Origin: Streptomyces sp. HUAS ZL42
Lineage (GTDB): Bacteria; Actinomycetota; Actinomycetes; Streptomycetales; Streptomycetaceae
Length of the DNA stretch: 64,000 nucleotides
Reading direction: 5' to 3'
NCBI RefSeq assembly: GCF_040782645.1
Contig: NZ_CP160403.1
Span: forward strand, 806,001 to 870,000
Shown: positions 18,710 through 27,095 of the stretch, in pieces
Numbering within the stretch: the first letter of the stretch is position 1
How the letters are laid out: the number at the start of each line of letters is the position of its first letter
Notes under the pieces: model-generated
Told to the model about the DNA's origin: nothing
What the model saw: only the letters and a program-made list of their open reading frames with translations
The model's database searches: none
Program-made: the position numbers and the translations under genes

Positions 18710-18904
18710 TTGCGTGCCTCTTCTGACCGGTGCGGGTGCGGAAGGGCCTGACTCCCACCATTGGACCCCAATGCGGGGTAGCCGCGATACCCCTGGAAAG
18801 GAGAGCCTGCCGAACCAGCGGAGATCTTCACAGCGTCGGGGTCAGGCTGTTCGAAGACGGTCCATAGCAGGCTGGCCACCCGGCTGAGCCGGATTTCGGA
18901 ACCT

Positions 18905-19078
18905 GGGTCAAACGGCGGACCGATGTCGTCCACGCTCTCGCCGACGAGGCCGGCGCCACGCCGGCCCAGGTCGCACTGGCCTGGCTGCCGGCCAAGCACG
19001 AGCACCAAGGTCGACAGCCTCCCCGCTGCCACCGGCCGGGACCACAACGACGACGAGCGGCGGCTGATCGAGCGCTGA
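18905..19078 (+). pseudogene. Aldo/keto reductase C-terminal remnant
   Basis: Plus-strand translation gives VHALADEAGATPAQVALAWL followed by PAKHEH, which resembles the AKR segment before the cofactor-binding loop. The frame then changes, and VDSLPAATGRDHNDDERRLI ending at TGA 19076 looks like an AKR-type C-terminus. No start or barrel core is present. A short relic only. Confidence 0.5.
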
Positions 19079-19183
19079 CGCTCCCACCGCACCCCGGCCG
19101 CGGCGCCGGCCCGCCGCGAAGCCTCACCCACACGACCATGCAGCGCATGCCTCACGACCCGATCACCCCCATTTGCCGACACG

Positions 19184-19290
19184 GTGGTGAGTGGCCTGCC
19201 CTGGTCCTTCTTCCCCGCCATGGCCCAGGAGCAGCTGATTGACGAGCTGACCGCGGTGCTCGCACCGACAGGCGCCTTCACAACTTTCGG
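19184..19290 (+). pseudogene. SAM-dependent methyltransferase fragment
   Basis: About 35 codons read VVSGLPWSFFPAMAQEQLID followed by ELTAVLAPTGAFTTF. This pattern (SGLPW..FP...Q..L.D......L.P.G.FTTF) is typical of class I methyltransferases of the phospholipid N-methyltransferase type. The sequence before and after does not continue the fold. It overlaps nothing else and is best read as a gene scrap. Confidence 0.5.
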
Positions 19291-19303
19291 AAGGAGTCCC
19301 CTT

Positions 19304-19489
19304 CTATTTGTTCGCGTGCTCTCCCAGATAGAAGAGGAGCCATACGAATCCGGCGATCAGATGGGTGCCGAAGATGTAGATGCCCGCCCGGATCACGACA
19401 CCGCGCTGGATCCAGCTGTCCCTGTCCGTACGTTTCCCCTCGCGCCGCTGGCTCTCCGGCCGCTCGGCTGCCTCAGCTCCATCGCTCAC
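19304..19489 (-). CDS. DUF6126-family small membrane protein
   Basis: A 61-residue protein with a charged N-terminal half and a single C-terminal helix (VIRAGIYIFGTHLIAGFVWL then LFYLGEHANK). The FGTH..AGF..LLFYLG.HA.K pattern matches DUF6126 proteins of Streptomyces. GTG 19489 has AGGGAGA at 6-7 bases. Function is unknown. It lies downstream of the anti-sigma-kinase/ArsR group on the same strand. Confidence 0.75.
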   Translation of the reverse strand: MSDGAEAAERPESQRREGKRTDRDSWIQRGVVIRAGIYIFGTHLIAGFVWLLFYLGEHANK

Positions 19490-19529
19490 GCTGCTGTCTC
19501 CCTGCTTCCTGATGTCCACGTCCTCCGGC

Positions 19530-20000
19530 CTACGACGGCATACGGAAGCGGACGAGGACCACCTTGCCGTCATGGTCGACAGCCGGTTCCGCGCTGACAT
19601 CGCCGTCGTACCCGGCGGCCAGCTCGGCCACCAGCTGCAGTCCCGCCCCCCTCGCGCCCGGGTCGAGGTCGGGCAGGCGTGGCTCGGCGTCGGCGACGCT
19701 GACGACCAGCTGCCCCGCGCCGACCGTTATGCCCACGTCCGCGACCGGGGACCGTGGCGCGTGCCGGAGCACGTTCACGACCAGCTCGCTGACGACCAGC
19801 AGCACCGCGTCCGCGAACGCCGAGCCGGGAGCGACTCCGGCCTCGCCGAAGCGCTCGGCCACCGCCTCACGGGCCTGCCGCACCGCCTCCGGTCCAACCG
19901 GTACCGCGACGACGTGGCGCCACACCGGCGGCGGCACATGCTCTATCGCTGCCGCGGGCTGGTGTCTGCGCCATGGCCGGAACGAACGCCCGGCCGTCAC
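19530..20000 (-). CDS. ATP-binding anti-sigma/serine kinase-like protein (HATPase_c_2)
   Basis: A 156-residue GHKL ATPase of the RsbW-like type common in Streptomyces. The N-box is LLVVSELVVNVLRHA, the G1-like segment VSVADAEPRLPDLDPGARG and the G2-like segment GAGLQLVAELAAGYDG. Such proteins usually phosphorylate anti-anti-sigma factors or sequester sigma factors. GTG 20000 overlaps the ArsR-family stop (GTGA), so the two are translationally coupled. The partner is not visible here. Confidence 0.85.
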   Translation of the reverse strand: MTAGRSFRPWRRHQPAAAIEHVPPPVWRHVVAVPVGPEAVRQAREAVAERFGEAGVAPGSAFADAVLLVVSELVVNVLRHAPRSPVADVGITVGAGQLVVSVADAEPRLPDLDPGARGAGLQLVAELAAGYDGDVSAEPAVDHDGKVVLVRFRMPS

Positions 20001-20335
20001 GGCGCCGGCTCCGTGGCATGCAGTTCCTCCAGCAGCTCCTGACGACCCACCAGCAGAACGGACAGGATCCGGCGCGCGGTGGCCAGGAGTTCGGCCACGT
20101 CCCCGCCCGCCAGCTCGTAGACCACCGTCGAGCCGGTCCGGGTGGCGGTGACGATGCCAGAGCGGCGCAGCACCGCCAGTTGCTGCGACAGGTTCGACGG
20201 CTCGACCTCGATCGCGGCCAGCAGGTCACGCACCGGTTTCGGCCCGTCCTGCAGCAGCTCCAGCACCCTTATACGCACCGGATGCCCGAGCATGCGGAAG
20301 AACTCCGCCTTCGCCTCGTACAGCGGAACCGGCAT
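19997..20335 (-). CDS. ArsR-family winged-helix transcriptional regulator
   Basis: A 112-residue dimeric repressor type with the motif FFRMLGHPVRIRVLELLQDG, recognition region SNLSQQLAVLRRSGIVTATR and beta-wing GSTVVYELAGG. No cysteine pair is present in the DNA-recognition helix, so a classical arsenic/metal site is absent and the signal is unknown. ATG 20335 has GGAG 8 bases upstream and begins 5 bases after the stop of the preceding small gene. A perfect palindrome upstream of that gene is the likely operator. Confidence 0.9.
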   Translation of the reverse strand: MPVPLYEAKAEFFRMLGHPVRIRVLELLQDGPKPVRDLLAAIEVEPSNLSQQLAVLRRSGIVTATRTGSTVVYELAGGDVAELLATARRILSVLLVGRQELLEELHATEPAP

Positions 20336-20340
20336 GCCGA

Positions 20341-20547
20341 TCACTCCTCGCCCACCCCTGACACCTTGACGTCGAGCCCGTGCCTGCGGGCCAGCCGCAC
20401 CGCGTCGTCCAGCTCGTCCTGCGCCACCGCCACGGCGTACGGGTCCTCGGCCTCCACGGCGGCTGCGAGGCCGGTCCGGGCCGCTTGCACTCGTGCCAGC
20501 AGTGCCTCGACGACTGCGCCCACCCCGACCTCCGCACCCTGGATCAC
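20341..20547 (-). CDS. Small helical protein, first gene of the ArsR operon
   Basis: A 68-residue acidic, Ala-rich predicted helical protein (VVEALLARVQAARTGLAAAV; DPYAVAVAQDELDDAVRLAR). I recognise no named domain. GTG 20547 follows the palindromic promoter region closely and no Shine-Dalgarno sequence is evident, so a leaderless or near-leaderless transcript is plausible. It leads the operon small protein, ArsR, anti-sigma kinase. Confidence 0.65.
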   Translation of the reverse strand: MIQGAEVGVGAVVEALLARVQAARTGLAAAVEAEDPYAVAVAQDELDDAVRLARRHGLDVKVSGVGEE

Positions 20548-20571
20548 ATCTATCGATCACAGCAACTAACA

Positions 20572-20591
20572 AATTGAAGAACTCTTCAATT
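20572..20591. promoter_or_regulatory. Perfect 8+8 palindrome, likely ArsR operator
   Basis: AATTGAAG-AACT-CTTCAATT lies 25 bases upstream of the small first gene of the ArsR operon. It is AT-rich in a GC-rich context and has the size and symmetry of ArsR-family operators. Autoregulation is inferred. Confidence 0.65.
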
Positions 20592-20677
20592 GTAGGGGGT
20601 GTGAAGCTGGGACTCACGCTTCCCGACCCGGAAGCCCCTCGGGCACGCTCGCGAGAGCACAATGGCGTTTGGGGAGC

Positions 20678-20887
20678 TTATGCGCCGGCCAGCTGCGACA
20701 GAGGCGGACCCTCGCAGTTCGGCCCCCGCGGACGCACCTGGCGGGCGAATGCGAGGGCGTCGCCTCGCCGCCGCGAATCCCGGCACAGCTCGTCCGTCAG
20801 CTCCAGCGCACGCAAAGCCACCCATCCGAGCCCGCTGACCGGACCCGCCTCCGCCTCGTGGCGCAGTCGCGCGGGTTCACGCGTCAC
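20678..20887 (-). CDS. Hypothetical protein
   Basis: A 69-residue ORF starting GTG 20887 (VTREPARLRHEAEAGPVSGL, then WVALRALELTDEL). Its start overlaps by 11 bases the end of a short upstream frame (20877-20972, ending LLAELQASGNRSGGDA), which also looks protein-like. Composition and codon use suggest real coding, but no family is recognised. The pair may be the end of a truncated gene plus a small companion. Confidence 0.4.
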   Translation of the reverse strand: MTREPARLRHEAEAGPVSGLGWVALRALELTDELCRDSRRRGDALAFARQVRPRGPNCEGPPLSQLAGA

Positions 20888-21578
20888 CACCGGATCGGTT
20901 ACCGGATGCCTGCAGCTCTGCCAGGAGCACGGACGCCTCTCCGAGGAGGTACTGCTGGCTCAATTCGATCAACGCTCAACCGGCGAGCAAACAACAGCAC
21001 CGTTCTCCGCTCCGGAGCGCCCTCCGGCCGGCCTCCGCGGAAGGCCCCAGCGGCCTGCCGTATGGGCGGAAGCCCGCTGCGGTGCGTACCGGTTCGGCAG
21101 TCGTACCGCCCGCCGTGGTGGCCATCGGCGGCCAGCCGGAGATCATCCGTAGTGCTGCGCCTTCACCAATCACTGCACGCCTTGGCAGATTCCCGGCGAC
21201 GCCGCTCCCACGCAGCGGGGGAACCCCAGCGGCGTACGTCTGGTTGGTCCAGGAGGCGCGGATCCCTGTCGATACCGCTGCCCGGCCAGGGCGTAAGCAG
21301 GGAAGGTTCGGCGGCGACAGCGGCGAGTTGTGCGAGGGCCTCGGGCGCGTCGAAAGAGAGCAGGCCATGCACGGCAGCAGAACTGCCCAGACGGTGGCGA
21401 GGTCCTGTCCGGGGCGCTGGCGGGCGGGCTGGTCGGTGACCGCGCGCAGCCAGGACGCGGTAGGCGAGGAAGAGCCGCGGCTCGCGGTCCCGGTCGGCAG
21501 GATGAACAGGAGTCGGTCGGCCTTCAGATGAGTGAGGCAAACCCTGACGCTGAATGTCACGTTTCCCGGTCGCCTTCC
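20888..21578. other. Region without a recognisable gene
   Basis: Apart from the short frame 20877-20972 I see no supported gene. Minus-strand frames here have mixed composition. One stretch (LFLAYRVLAARGHRP, then VHGLLSFDAPEALAQLAAVA) could be eroded coding sequence of unknown origin. Confidence 0.4.
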
Positions 21579-22661
21579 TCAGCGGTCCGGCTCGGTTTCC
21601 GCGAGGCTGTTGCCCCACAGAGATGGGTCGGTGCTCTTGAGGCTGGGGACGCCGCCGTAGGTGCCGCCGTCGGCGGTGACGAGCGGGGCGGAGAGTTGGT
21701 CCTCCAGAAGTCCGTCGCGGACCCGCACGATAATGCTCTCGTGGTCGGTCTTGCCGGGCTTGAACGTCTTCCCGTCGATCGCGGCCCTCAGGTAGTACAG
21801 GGCGTATTTGGCGTAGAGGTCGACTGGCTGGGACACGGTGGCGTCGATGTTGCCGTCGGCGATGTTCTCGAGCTCTCTGGGGATTCCGTCGTTGGAAACG
21901 ACAAACACGTGTTTCTTGTCTTTCGGGCCGACAAACAGCCCTTGTTGCTTGAGTACGTGGAGCGTGCCGGACAGGGCGAAGCTGGCCTGCATGTAGATGC
22001 CCTTGATGTCCGGGTGGGCGGTCAGGTCGGCCTGGAGCTTCTGCGTGGCGACGACCCCATCCCAGTTGGTGGCCTCTCCGAACACCTTGATGTCCGGGTA
22101 GTTCGCCTTCATGCATGCGTTGAACCCCTCGGTGCGGTCACGGCCGTTGACCGATGCGAGGTCGCCCTGAAGCATCACGACCTTGCCCTTGCCGCCCAGC
22201 TTGGTGCCGAGGTACTTGCAGGCCTTCTCGCCGTAGGCCCGGTTGTCGGCGCGGACCACCATGTAGACCTTGCCGATATCTGGGCGGGTGTCGATGGTGA
22301 CCACCGGGATCTTCGCCGCCTTCAGCTGCGCCAGGACCGGCGCGATGGCAAAGGTGTTCTGCGGGGCCATTGCGATGCCCTTGACGCCCTGGAGGATGAA
22401 CGTCTGCGCGTTGGAGGTCAACTTGGCGACGTCATTCTGCGAGTGGGCGGTCTTGAGCGAGAGGCCGAGCTGCTTGGCGTACTCCGGCGTGTACTTGATG
22501 TACGACTTCCAGAAGTCGGTGTCGGAACGCGGGTAGTCGACGCCGACCAGCGGCGCGCCGCTCGACGTTGCCGTGGTGCCGGAGTCGCCGCTGCAGGCGC
22601 TGAGCAGCGGCAGTGCGGACAGAGCGGAAGCAATGGAGCAGAGGACGGCTTTGAGCCTCAT
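21579..22661 (-). CDS. Orphan sugar ABC transporter substrate-binding lipoprotein
   Basis: A 360-residue periplasmic-binding-protein type 4 lipoprotein. Signal peptide with lipobox LLSAC (cysteine about 22), then the binding fold (VGVDYPRSDTDFWKSYIKYT; MAPQNTFAIAPVLAQL; IPVVTIDTRPDIGKVYMVVR; NDGIPRELENIADGNIDATV). ATG 22661 has GAGGAAG at 6 bases; the longer frame to 22703 is not needed. It is a clear paralogue of the binding protein at 54571-55620, sharing PRSDxDFW, SQNDVxKL, DTRPDxGxVYMVVRADN and YAKYALYY. No permease or ATPase gene lies beside it, so it may feed the 55-58 kb transporter or be a leftover. Confidence 0.9.
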   Translation of the reverse strand: MRLKAVLCSIASALSALPLLSACSGDSGTTATSSGAPLVGVDYPRSDTDFWKSYIKYTPEYAKQLGLSLKTAHSQNDVAKLTSNAQTFILQGVKGIAMAPQNTFAIAPVLAQLKAAKIPVVTIDTRPDIGKVYMVVRADNRAYGEKACKYLGTKLGGKGKVVMLQGDLASVNGRDRTEGFNACMKANYPDIKVFGEATNWDGVVATQKLQADLTAHPDIKGIYMQASFALSGTLHVLKQQGLFVGPKDKKHVFVVSNDGIPRELENIADGNIDATVSQPVDLYAKYALYYLRAAIDGKTFKPGKTDHESIIVRVRDGLLEDQLSAPLVTADGGTYGGVPSLKSTDPSLWGNSLAETEPDR

Positions 22662-23160
22662 CGGTACTTCCTCGCGCTGGGGCCTGAAGCGCCTGCCGTA
22701 CACCCCCGGGGAGGGCTAATTGTGAAATCCCGGCTCAGTCGGACCATGGGATGGCGGCGGGCTCCCTTGCCCGACAATTACTTCTCATCAATCGTGTCGA
22801 GTTTGCGATTTGGTCTGTGCCGGGATGGCAGAGAGATATGCCATGACTGACCAGCACCAATCGCCTCCTTATCGAACATACCTAGACAAACATTCTAATC
22901 GTATCTAGTCACGGCAGCTGAAAGTCTTGATCGCCGAGGCGTCCGAGCAGGTCAGCGGGGTGACTGGAAACGTGGGAAAGCCCACCGTGATCACGGGTAT
23001 ATGGGGACGACGCTCAACTTTCAGGTGGTCGTGGAGGCCAAGACGACCGAGCACGCGTGGAGGACGGCGTTCGGGGCGCTGATGGCCGAGGTGTCGTTTC
23101 CGACTGCTTCCCGCGACGTGATTCGCTGCTGCCGGCGCGGGAGATGACCGAGGCGATGCT
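22662..23160. other. Promoter-containing gap with AT-rich direct repeat
   Basis: No gene is supported. An unusually AT-rich patch at about 22850-22912 carries two similar blocks, ATACCTAGAC (22878) and GTATCTAGTC (22901), 23 bases apart. It could be the regulatory region of the orphan binding-protein gene. Confidence 0.4.
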
Positions 23161-23164
23161 GATG

Positions 23165-23644
23165 ACCTGAAGTGCGGAACCGCTGGACGATCGCCGAGTC
23201 GCTCGGCCACGACGGGCCGCGCGTCGACCGTCGTGACGACCCGCGTTCCTAACGGCGACTGCTCACCCTGGAGCTTGTGCGTGGTCCCGTCCCGCAGCCG
23301 TACGTCGCCCCCGGAAGCCGTGCCGTCCTGGGTCGACGACTCCCACGGCCTGGTCGCGACACCGGTCATCGCGATCCCGCGGTCATGCAGAGCCTGCCGG
23401 TCGGAGTCCTGCCACCCGAAATACATCACACCCGCCGGCACGGGGACGACCAGGAGACGGTCATCCCGCCGCACGCTATGAAGAAGGCCATCGGGTTCCG
23501 GTGCCCGTGCGCCCACAGCGTCAGCGGCACCCATGCCGTGAACAGGGTGAACCCGGTCGCCACGAGCGATCCCATGGCGAACGCCCCGCAGCACGCCCGC
23601 CCGCAGCACGCCCGCAGCACGGCCCGCTCCCACGAACGCACCAT
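23165..23644 (-). pseudogene. Frameshifted small membrane protein gene
   Basis: From ATG 23644 the minus strand encodes two helices (AFAMGSLVATGFTLFTAW; PMAFFIACGGMTV). After a one-base shift near 23460 the second frame continues LLVVPVPAGVMYFGWQDSDR and a soluble part (IAMTGVATRPWESSTQDGTA; VVTTVDARPVVAERLG). The pattern of two helices plus a small beta domain is common for DUF3592-like proteins of actinobacteria. The original stop is not evident. A sequencing error is an alternative explanation for the shift. Confidence 0.55.
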
Positions 23645-24219
23645 GCCGCCGGTGTGACCGCGCCTCCGGCCACGGGCAAGCTCGCCCCAAAGCAGACTTC
23701 CGGCCACCCAGAGGACGGTGTGCGGGTCAGTGGGCGACCAGGGAGGCGGACAGAAGTGTCGCGGCGGCGAGACTGCACCAGAGAGCGGCTGAGCTGTGGG
23801 CGGCGAGAGCAGTGATGACTGCTGGAGAGACGGCATGGCCTCGATGACCACGGTGGCCTCCTTCTCGATCAGGGCCTCCGCCGGACCACGTCGGCGCCGT
23901 CACCGCGCCTATCAGCGCAGTGATTCCAGTGATTCCAGCAGAACAAACTGGGTCCAGGGTGGGTCCTTCGTCGAGAGCCTTGGTCAGATCTCGCCGATCA
24001 TGTCGATGGCCCGCCCCATCCCCGGGGGACTCGCCAAAACCACCCCCAGTCGCACCACAGGACATGGCCCTCGAGGTGTCAGGACGTCCGTTCTGCTCAG
24101 GGCTCAGGCCCGCTGCGTTGTGCTTCCTGCGGGACGTCGTGAGTCGCACCCGGTACGTACCCGCCGTGGCTTCGGGCGTGCGCAGGCCCCATGTGGCGCC
24201 GTAGCGCGTCGGCATCAAG
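23645..24219. other. Region without a recognisable gene
   Basis: Several overlapping open frames are present on both strands, but none has consistent codon bias or a recognisable domain. A minus-strand stretch ending at 23727 (VITALAAHSSAALWCSLAAA) is hydrophobic and could be a relic. Confidence 0.35.
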
Positions 24220-25350
24220 TCATTCCCTGGTCAGCAGGTACGCCCGGTCCGGGTCGAAGGTGACGTCGACGTTGGTTCCCTCGGCCAGTGCCGCCCGCGG
24301 GTCGATGCCCGGTTCGGTGACCGTGATGGTGCCGCCCGTCGTCTCCACCTCGTAGTCGATCGTGGGGCCGTGGAAGGTGGAGCGCAGCACCGCGCCGATA
24401 CCGGTGCCGCCGTCGGTGACGGCGGACAGCCTGGCCGTTTCCGGTCGCACCATCAGGTACGCACCGGTGGCGTCGGCCTTCACCTTGCGGTGCGCGGCGA
24501 CGGTGAGCCGGCGACCCAGCACGGTCACGGTGGCTCTGCTGTCGCCGACATGCTCGGGCACCGCCTCCAGGAAGTTCGCCCGGCCGATGAAGTCGGCGAC
24601 GAACACACTGGCCGGCCGGGCGTAGATCTCGCCCGGGGCGGCGGCCTGCTCCACCTTTCCCTTGTTCATCACCACGATCCGGTCGGACATGCTCATCGCC
24701 TCGTCCTGGTCGTGGGTGACATAGAGACTGGTGATGCCGAACATCCTCTGGATGCGTCGGATCTCCGCCCGCATCGCGTCACGCAGCTTCGCGTCCAGAT
24801 TGGACAGCGGCTCGTCGAACAGCAGTACCTTCGGCTGCACCACCAGGGCCCGGGCCAGGGCGACTCGCTGCTGCTGTCCGCCGGACAGCTCATGCGGGCT
24901 GCGGTCCTCCAGACCGACGAGGTTCATGCTGGTGACAGCCATCCTCATGCTGGTGGCGATGTCGTCGCGGGTACGTCGCTGCAGTCGCATCCCGTACGCG
25001 ATGTTCTCCGCAACGGTCATGTGGGGGAACAGTGCATAGCTCTGGAACACCATCGCCATGGGCCTGCGCTGCGGAGGCATGTCGTCGATGGCCTTGCCGT
25101 CGAGGCGGATGCTGCCGCTGGAGGAGTCCTCGAAGCCGGCCACCATGCGCAAGGTGGTGGTCTTGCCGCAGCCGGACGGGCCGAGCAGGGTGATGAACTC
25201 CCCGGGCTCGACGTCGAGCGAGACGCTGTCCACGGCGGTCACGGTGCCGGAGCGGCCGGTGAACCGCTTGGTCAGGGCGTCCAGCCGCAGGTGTCCACTG
25301 TCGGCCTCGCGCATTGGCGCGGCGGTGAGTTCGGGCGCTGCAACGGTCAT
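24220..25350 (-). CDS. ABC transporter ATP-binding protein (ferric/2-aminoethylphosphonate type)
   Basis: The 376-residue ATPase energises the importer formed with the two preceding genes. It has Walker A LLGPSGCGKTTTLR, Q-loop VFQSYALFPH, signature LSGGQQQRVALARAL, Walker B VLLFDEPLSNLD, switch VTHDQDEAM and a C-terminal TOBE-like domain (about 290-376). ATG 25350 overlaps the permease stop as ATGA. The open frame runs on far upstream through the permease gene, but that part is a shadow. Domain order matches PotA/FbpC/PhnT ATPases. Confidence 0.94.
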   Translation of the reverse strand: MTVAAPELTAAPMREADSGHLRLDALTKRFTGRSGTVTAVDSVSLDVEPGEFITLLGPSGCGKTTTLRMVAGFEDSSSGSIRLDGKAIDDMPPQRRPMAMVFQSYALFPHMTVAENIAYGMRLQRRTRDDIATSMRMAVTSMNLVGLEDRSPHELSGGQQQRVALARALVVQPKVLLFDEPLSNLDAKLRDAMRAEIRRIQRMFGITSLYVTHDQDEAMSMSDRIVVMNKGKVEQAAAPGEIYARPASVFVADFIGRANFLEAVPEHVGDSRATVTVLGRRLTVAAHRKVKADATGAYLMVRPETARLSAVTDGGTGIGAVLRSTFHGPTIDYEVETTGGTITVTEPGIDPRAALAEGTNVDVTFDPDRAYLLTRE

Positions 25351-27095
25351 GACTTCTGCCTTTCGGAGGTGGTTGTGCGCTGCAGAGCGGCGCCGGTGCC
25401 GACGAGGACGCGGATGAGTCCGAAGCCTGTCAGTACCAGTGCGGTCAGTACGGTGCAGTAGGCGAAGGCGACGCCGTATCGGCCCGTGCCGGCGGCACTG
25501 AGGACCTGGGACGTGATGATCTTCGTCTCGGGTGTGACCAGCAGGACGATCGTCGAGACGGAGGTCATGCTGCGGGCGAAGCTGTAGCTCAGCCCGGTGA
25601 GGAGTGCCGGCCGGATCAGTGGAAGCGTCACCCGGCGGAAGGTCTGCAGCGGTTTTGCCCCCAGGTCCGTGGACGCCTGCTCGATGTACGGGTGCAACTG
25701 CGTGAGCGCGCCCACCGCGGTGCGCTGGCCCGCCGGGATGCTGCGGACGATGTACGCCAGGACGATGGCGACCGCACCGCCGGCGATGGCGCTGCCTCCC
25801 ACCAGGCTGGGGACCGCGTGGACCGGGCCGATCCACCGGTCCGGCCGGTACGCCAGCACGAATCCGATGCCCAGCACGGTGCCGGGCACGGCGACGCCCA
25901 GCGTGCCGCCGAGGTCGAGCAGCCAGGCCGTGCGCTCCAGGTGCCGCACGACCAGCCAGGCGATGACCAGGCCGACGAGGCCCGCGACGGGTGTGGCTAT
26001 GGCGGCGAACCTGAGCGTGTCCAGCACCGCCTCGACGCCCACCCCGGCGACGACCTCCTTGAGGTAGTCGAGCGTGAACGTGTTGTCGACGCCGAATACC
26101 CGGGTCACAGAGCCGACTATCACCGTGCCGTAGAGGCTCAGGATCACCGCGGCGGCCAGCAGCGCCAGCCCGTAGATCGGCCACCGTGCCCAGCCGGTGA
26201 TCAGATGGACGCTGCCGGACGGACGGCCGGTGATCGTCGTACGCACCTTCCGGTTCATCCACCGGCGCTGCCCGAAGTACATCGCCAGCGATGGCACCAG
26301 CAGGATCACGCAGTAGACCGCGGCGCCGGTGATGTCGTACTCGCCGGTGACCGCAAGATAGGCCCGGCTGGCGAGGACGGTGTAGTCGCCGCCGAGTACC
26401 AGGGGGTTGGCCAGGTCGGCGATCGCCTCCACGAACAGCAGCAGGAACGGCGCGACCAGGCCGGGCGCCACGAGCGGCAGGATCAGCGTCCGCAGGATCC
26501 GCCACGGGGAGGCGCCCAAGTTCATGGCCGCCTCCTCCAGGGCGGGGTCCAGCCCTCGCAGCATGCCGAGCAGCCCCAGGTACGCCACGGGGAACAGCGA
26601 CAGGGACAGGACGAACACCAGCCCGTCGAGGCCATAGATGTCGTACTCCACACCGAACACGCCGTTGCTGATGACACCGCGCCGGCCGTACAGCACGACC
26701 GTGGCGGTGGCGATCGCGAAGGGCGGGCTGACGATCGGTATCAGGGCGATGACGTGCAGGATCTTCTTCCCCGGCACATCGAGCCTGGCCTGGACGAACG
26801 CGAACAGGAAGCCGAGCGCCGTACCGCAGAGGCCGACGAGAGCGCCGAGCACCAGGGTGTTGCGCAGCACGGCGAGGTCGACCCACGAGGTGAAGAACTC
26901 CGCGTAGCGGGGCAGCGCGTCGGGCGCGAAGGCGGTGGCGAGTACCGCGACCAGTGGCACGACCGCGCCGATCGTCACCAGCAGGGCGACGGAGGTGATC
27001 AGGACCCGGACACCCAGGTCGGTCCGGCGGCGCCGCCGCGGAGCCGTCACCTCGGTGGAGGTGGACGGCTCGCGGTCGGAAAGCATCGTGTTCAT
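25347..27095 (-). CDS. ABC transporter permease, two-domain FbpB/PhnV type
   Basis: A 582-residue permease carrying two fused binding-protein-dependent transport domains. EAA-loop motifs occur in each half: EEAAMNLGASPWRILRTLIL and EQASTDLGAKPLQTFRRVTL. About twelve membrane helices are visible, from LITSVALLVTIGAVVPLVAV to AYCTVLTALVLTGFGLIRVL. Fused double permeases are typical of ferric iron and 2-aminoethylphosphonate importers. ATG 27095 overlaps the binding-protein stop by 4 bases, as does its own stop with the ATPase gene. Confidence 0.93.
   Translation of the reverse strand: MNTMLSDREPSTSTEVTAPRRRRRTDLGVRVLITSVALLVTIGAVVPLVAVLATAFAPDALPRYAEFFTSWVDLAVLRNTLVLGALVGLCGTALGFLFAFVQARLDVPGKKILHVIALIPIVSPPFAIATATVVLYGRRGVISNGVFGVEYDIYGLDGLVFVLSLSLFPVAYLGLLGMLRGLDPALEEAAMNLGASPWRILRTLILPLVAPGLVAPFLLLFVEAIADLANPLVLGGDYTVLASRAYLAVTGEYDITGAAVYCVILLVPSLAMYFGQRRWMNRKVRTTITGRPSGSVHLITGWARWPIYGLALLAAAVILSLYGTVIVGSVTRVFGVDNTFTLDYLKEVVAGVGVEAVLDTLRFAAIATPVAGLVGLVIAWLVVRHLERTAWLLDLGGTLGVAVPGTVLGIGFVLAYRPDRWIGPVHAVPSLVGGSAIAGGAVAIVLAYIVRSIPAGQRTAVGALTQLHPYIEQASTDLGAKPLQTFRRVTLPLIRPALLTGLSYSFARSMTSVSTIVLLVTPETKIITSQVLSAAGTGRYGVAFAYCTVLTALVLTGFGLIRVLVGTGAALQRTTTSERQKS

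Noticed and set aside
20669..21439. Plus-strand 256-codon frame
   Set aside because: Arg/Ser/Pro-rich composition with no hydrophobic core and no family resemblance; probably spurious.
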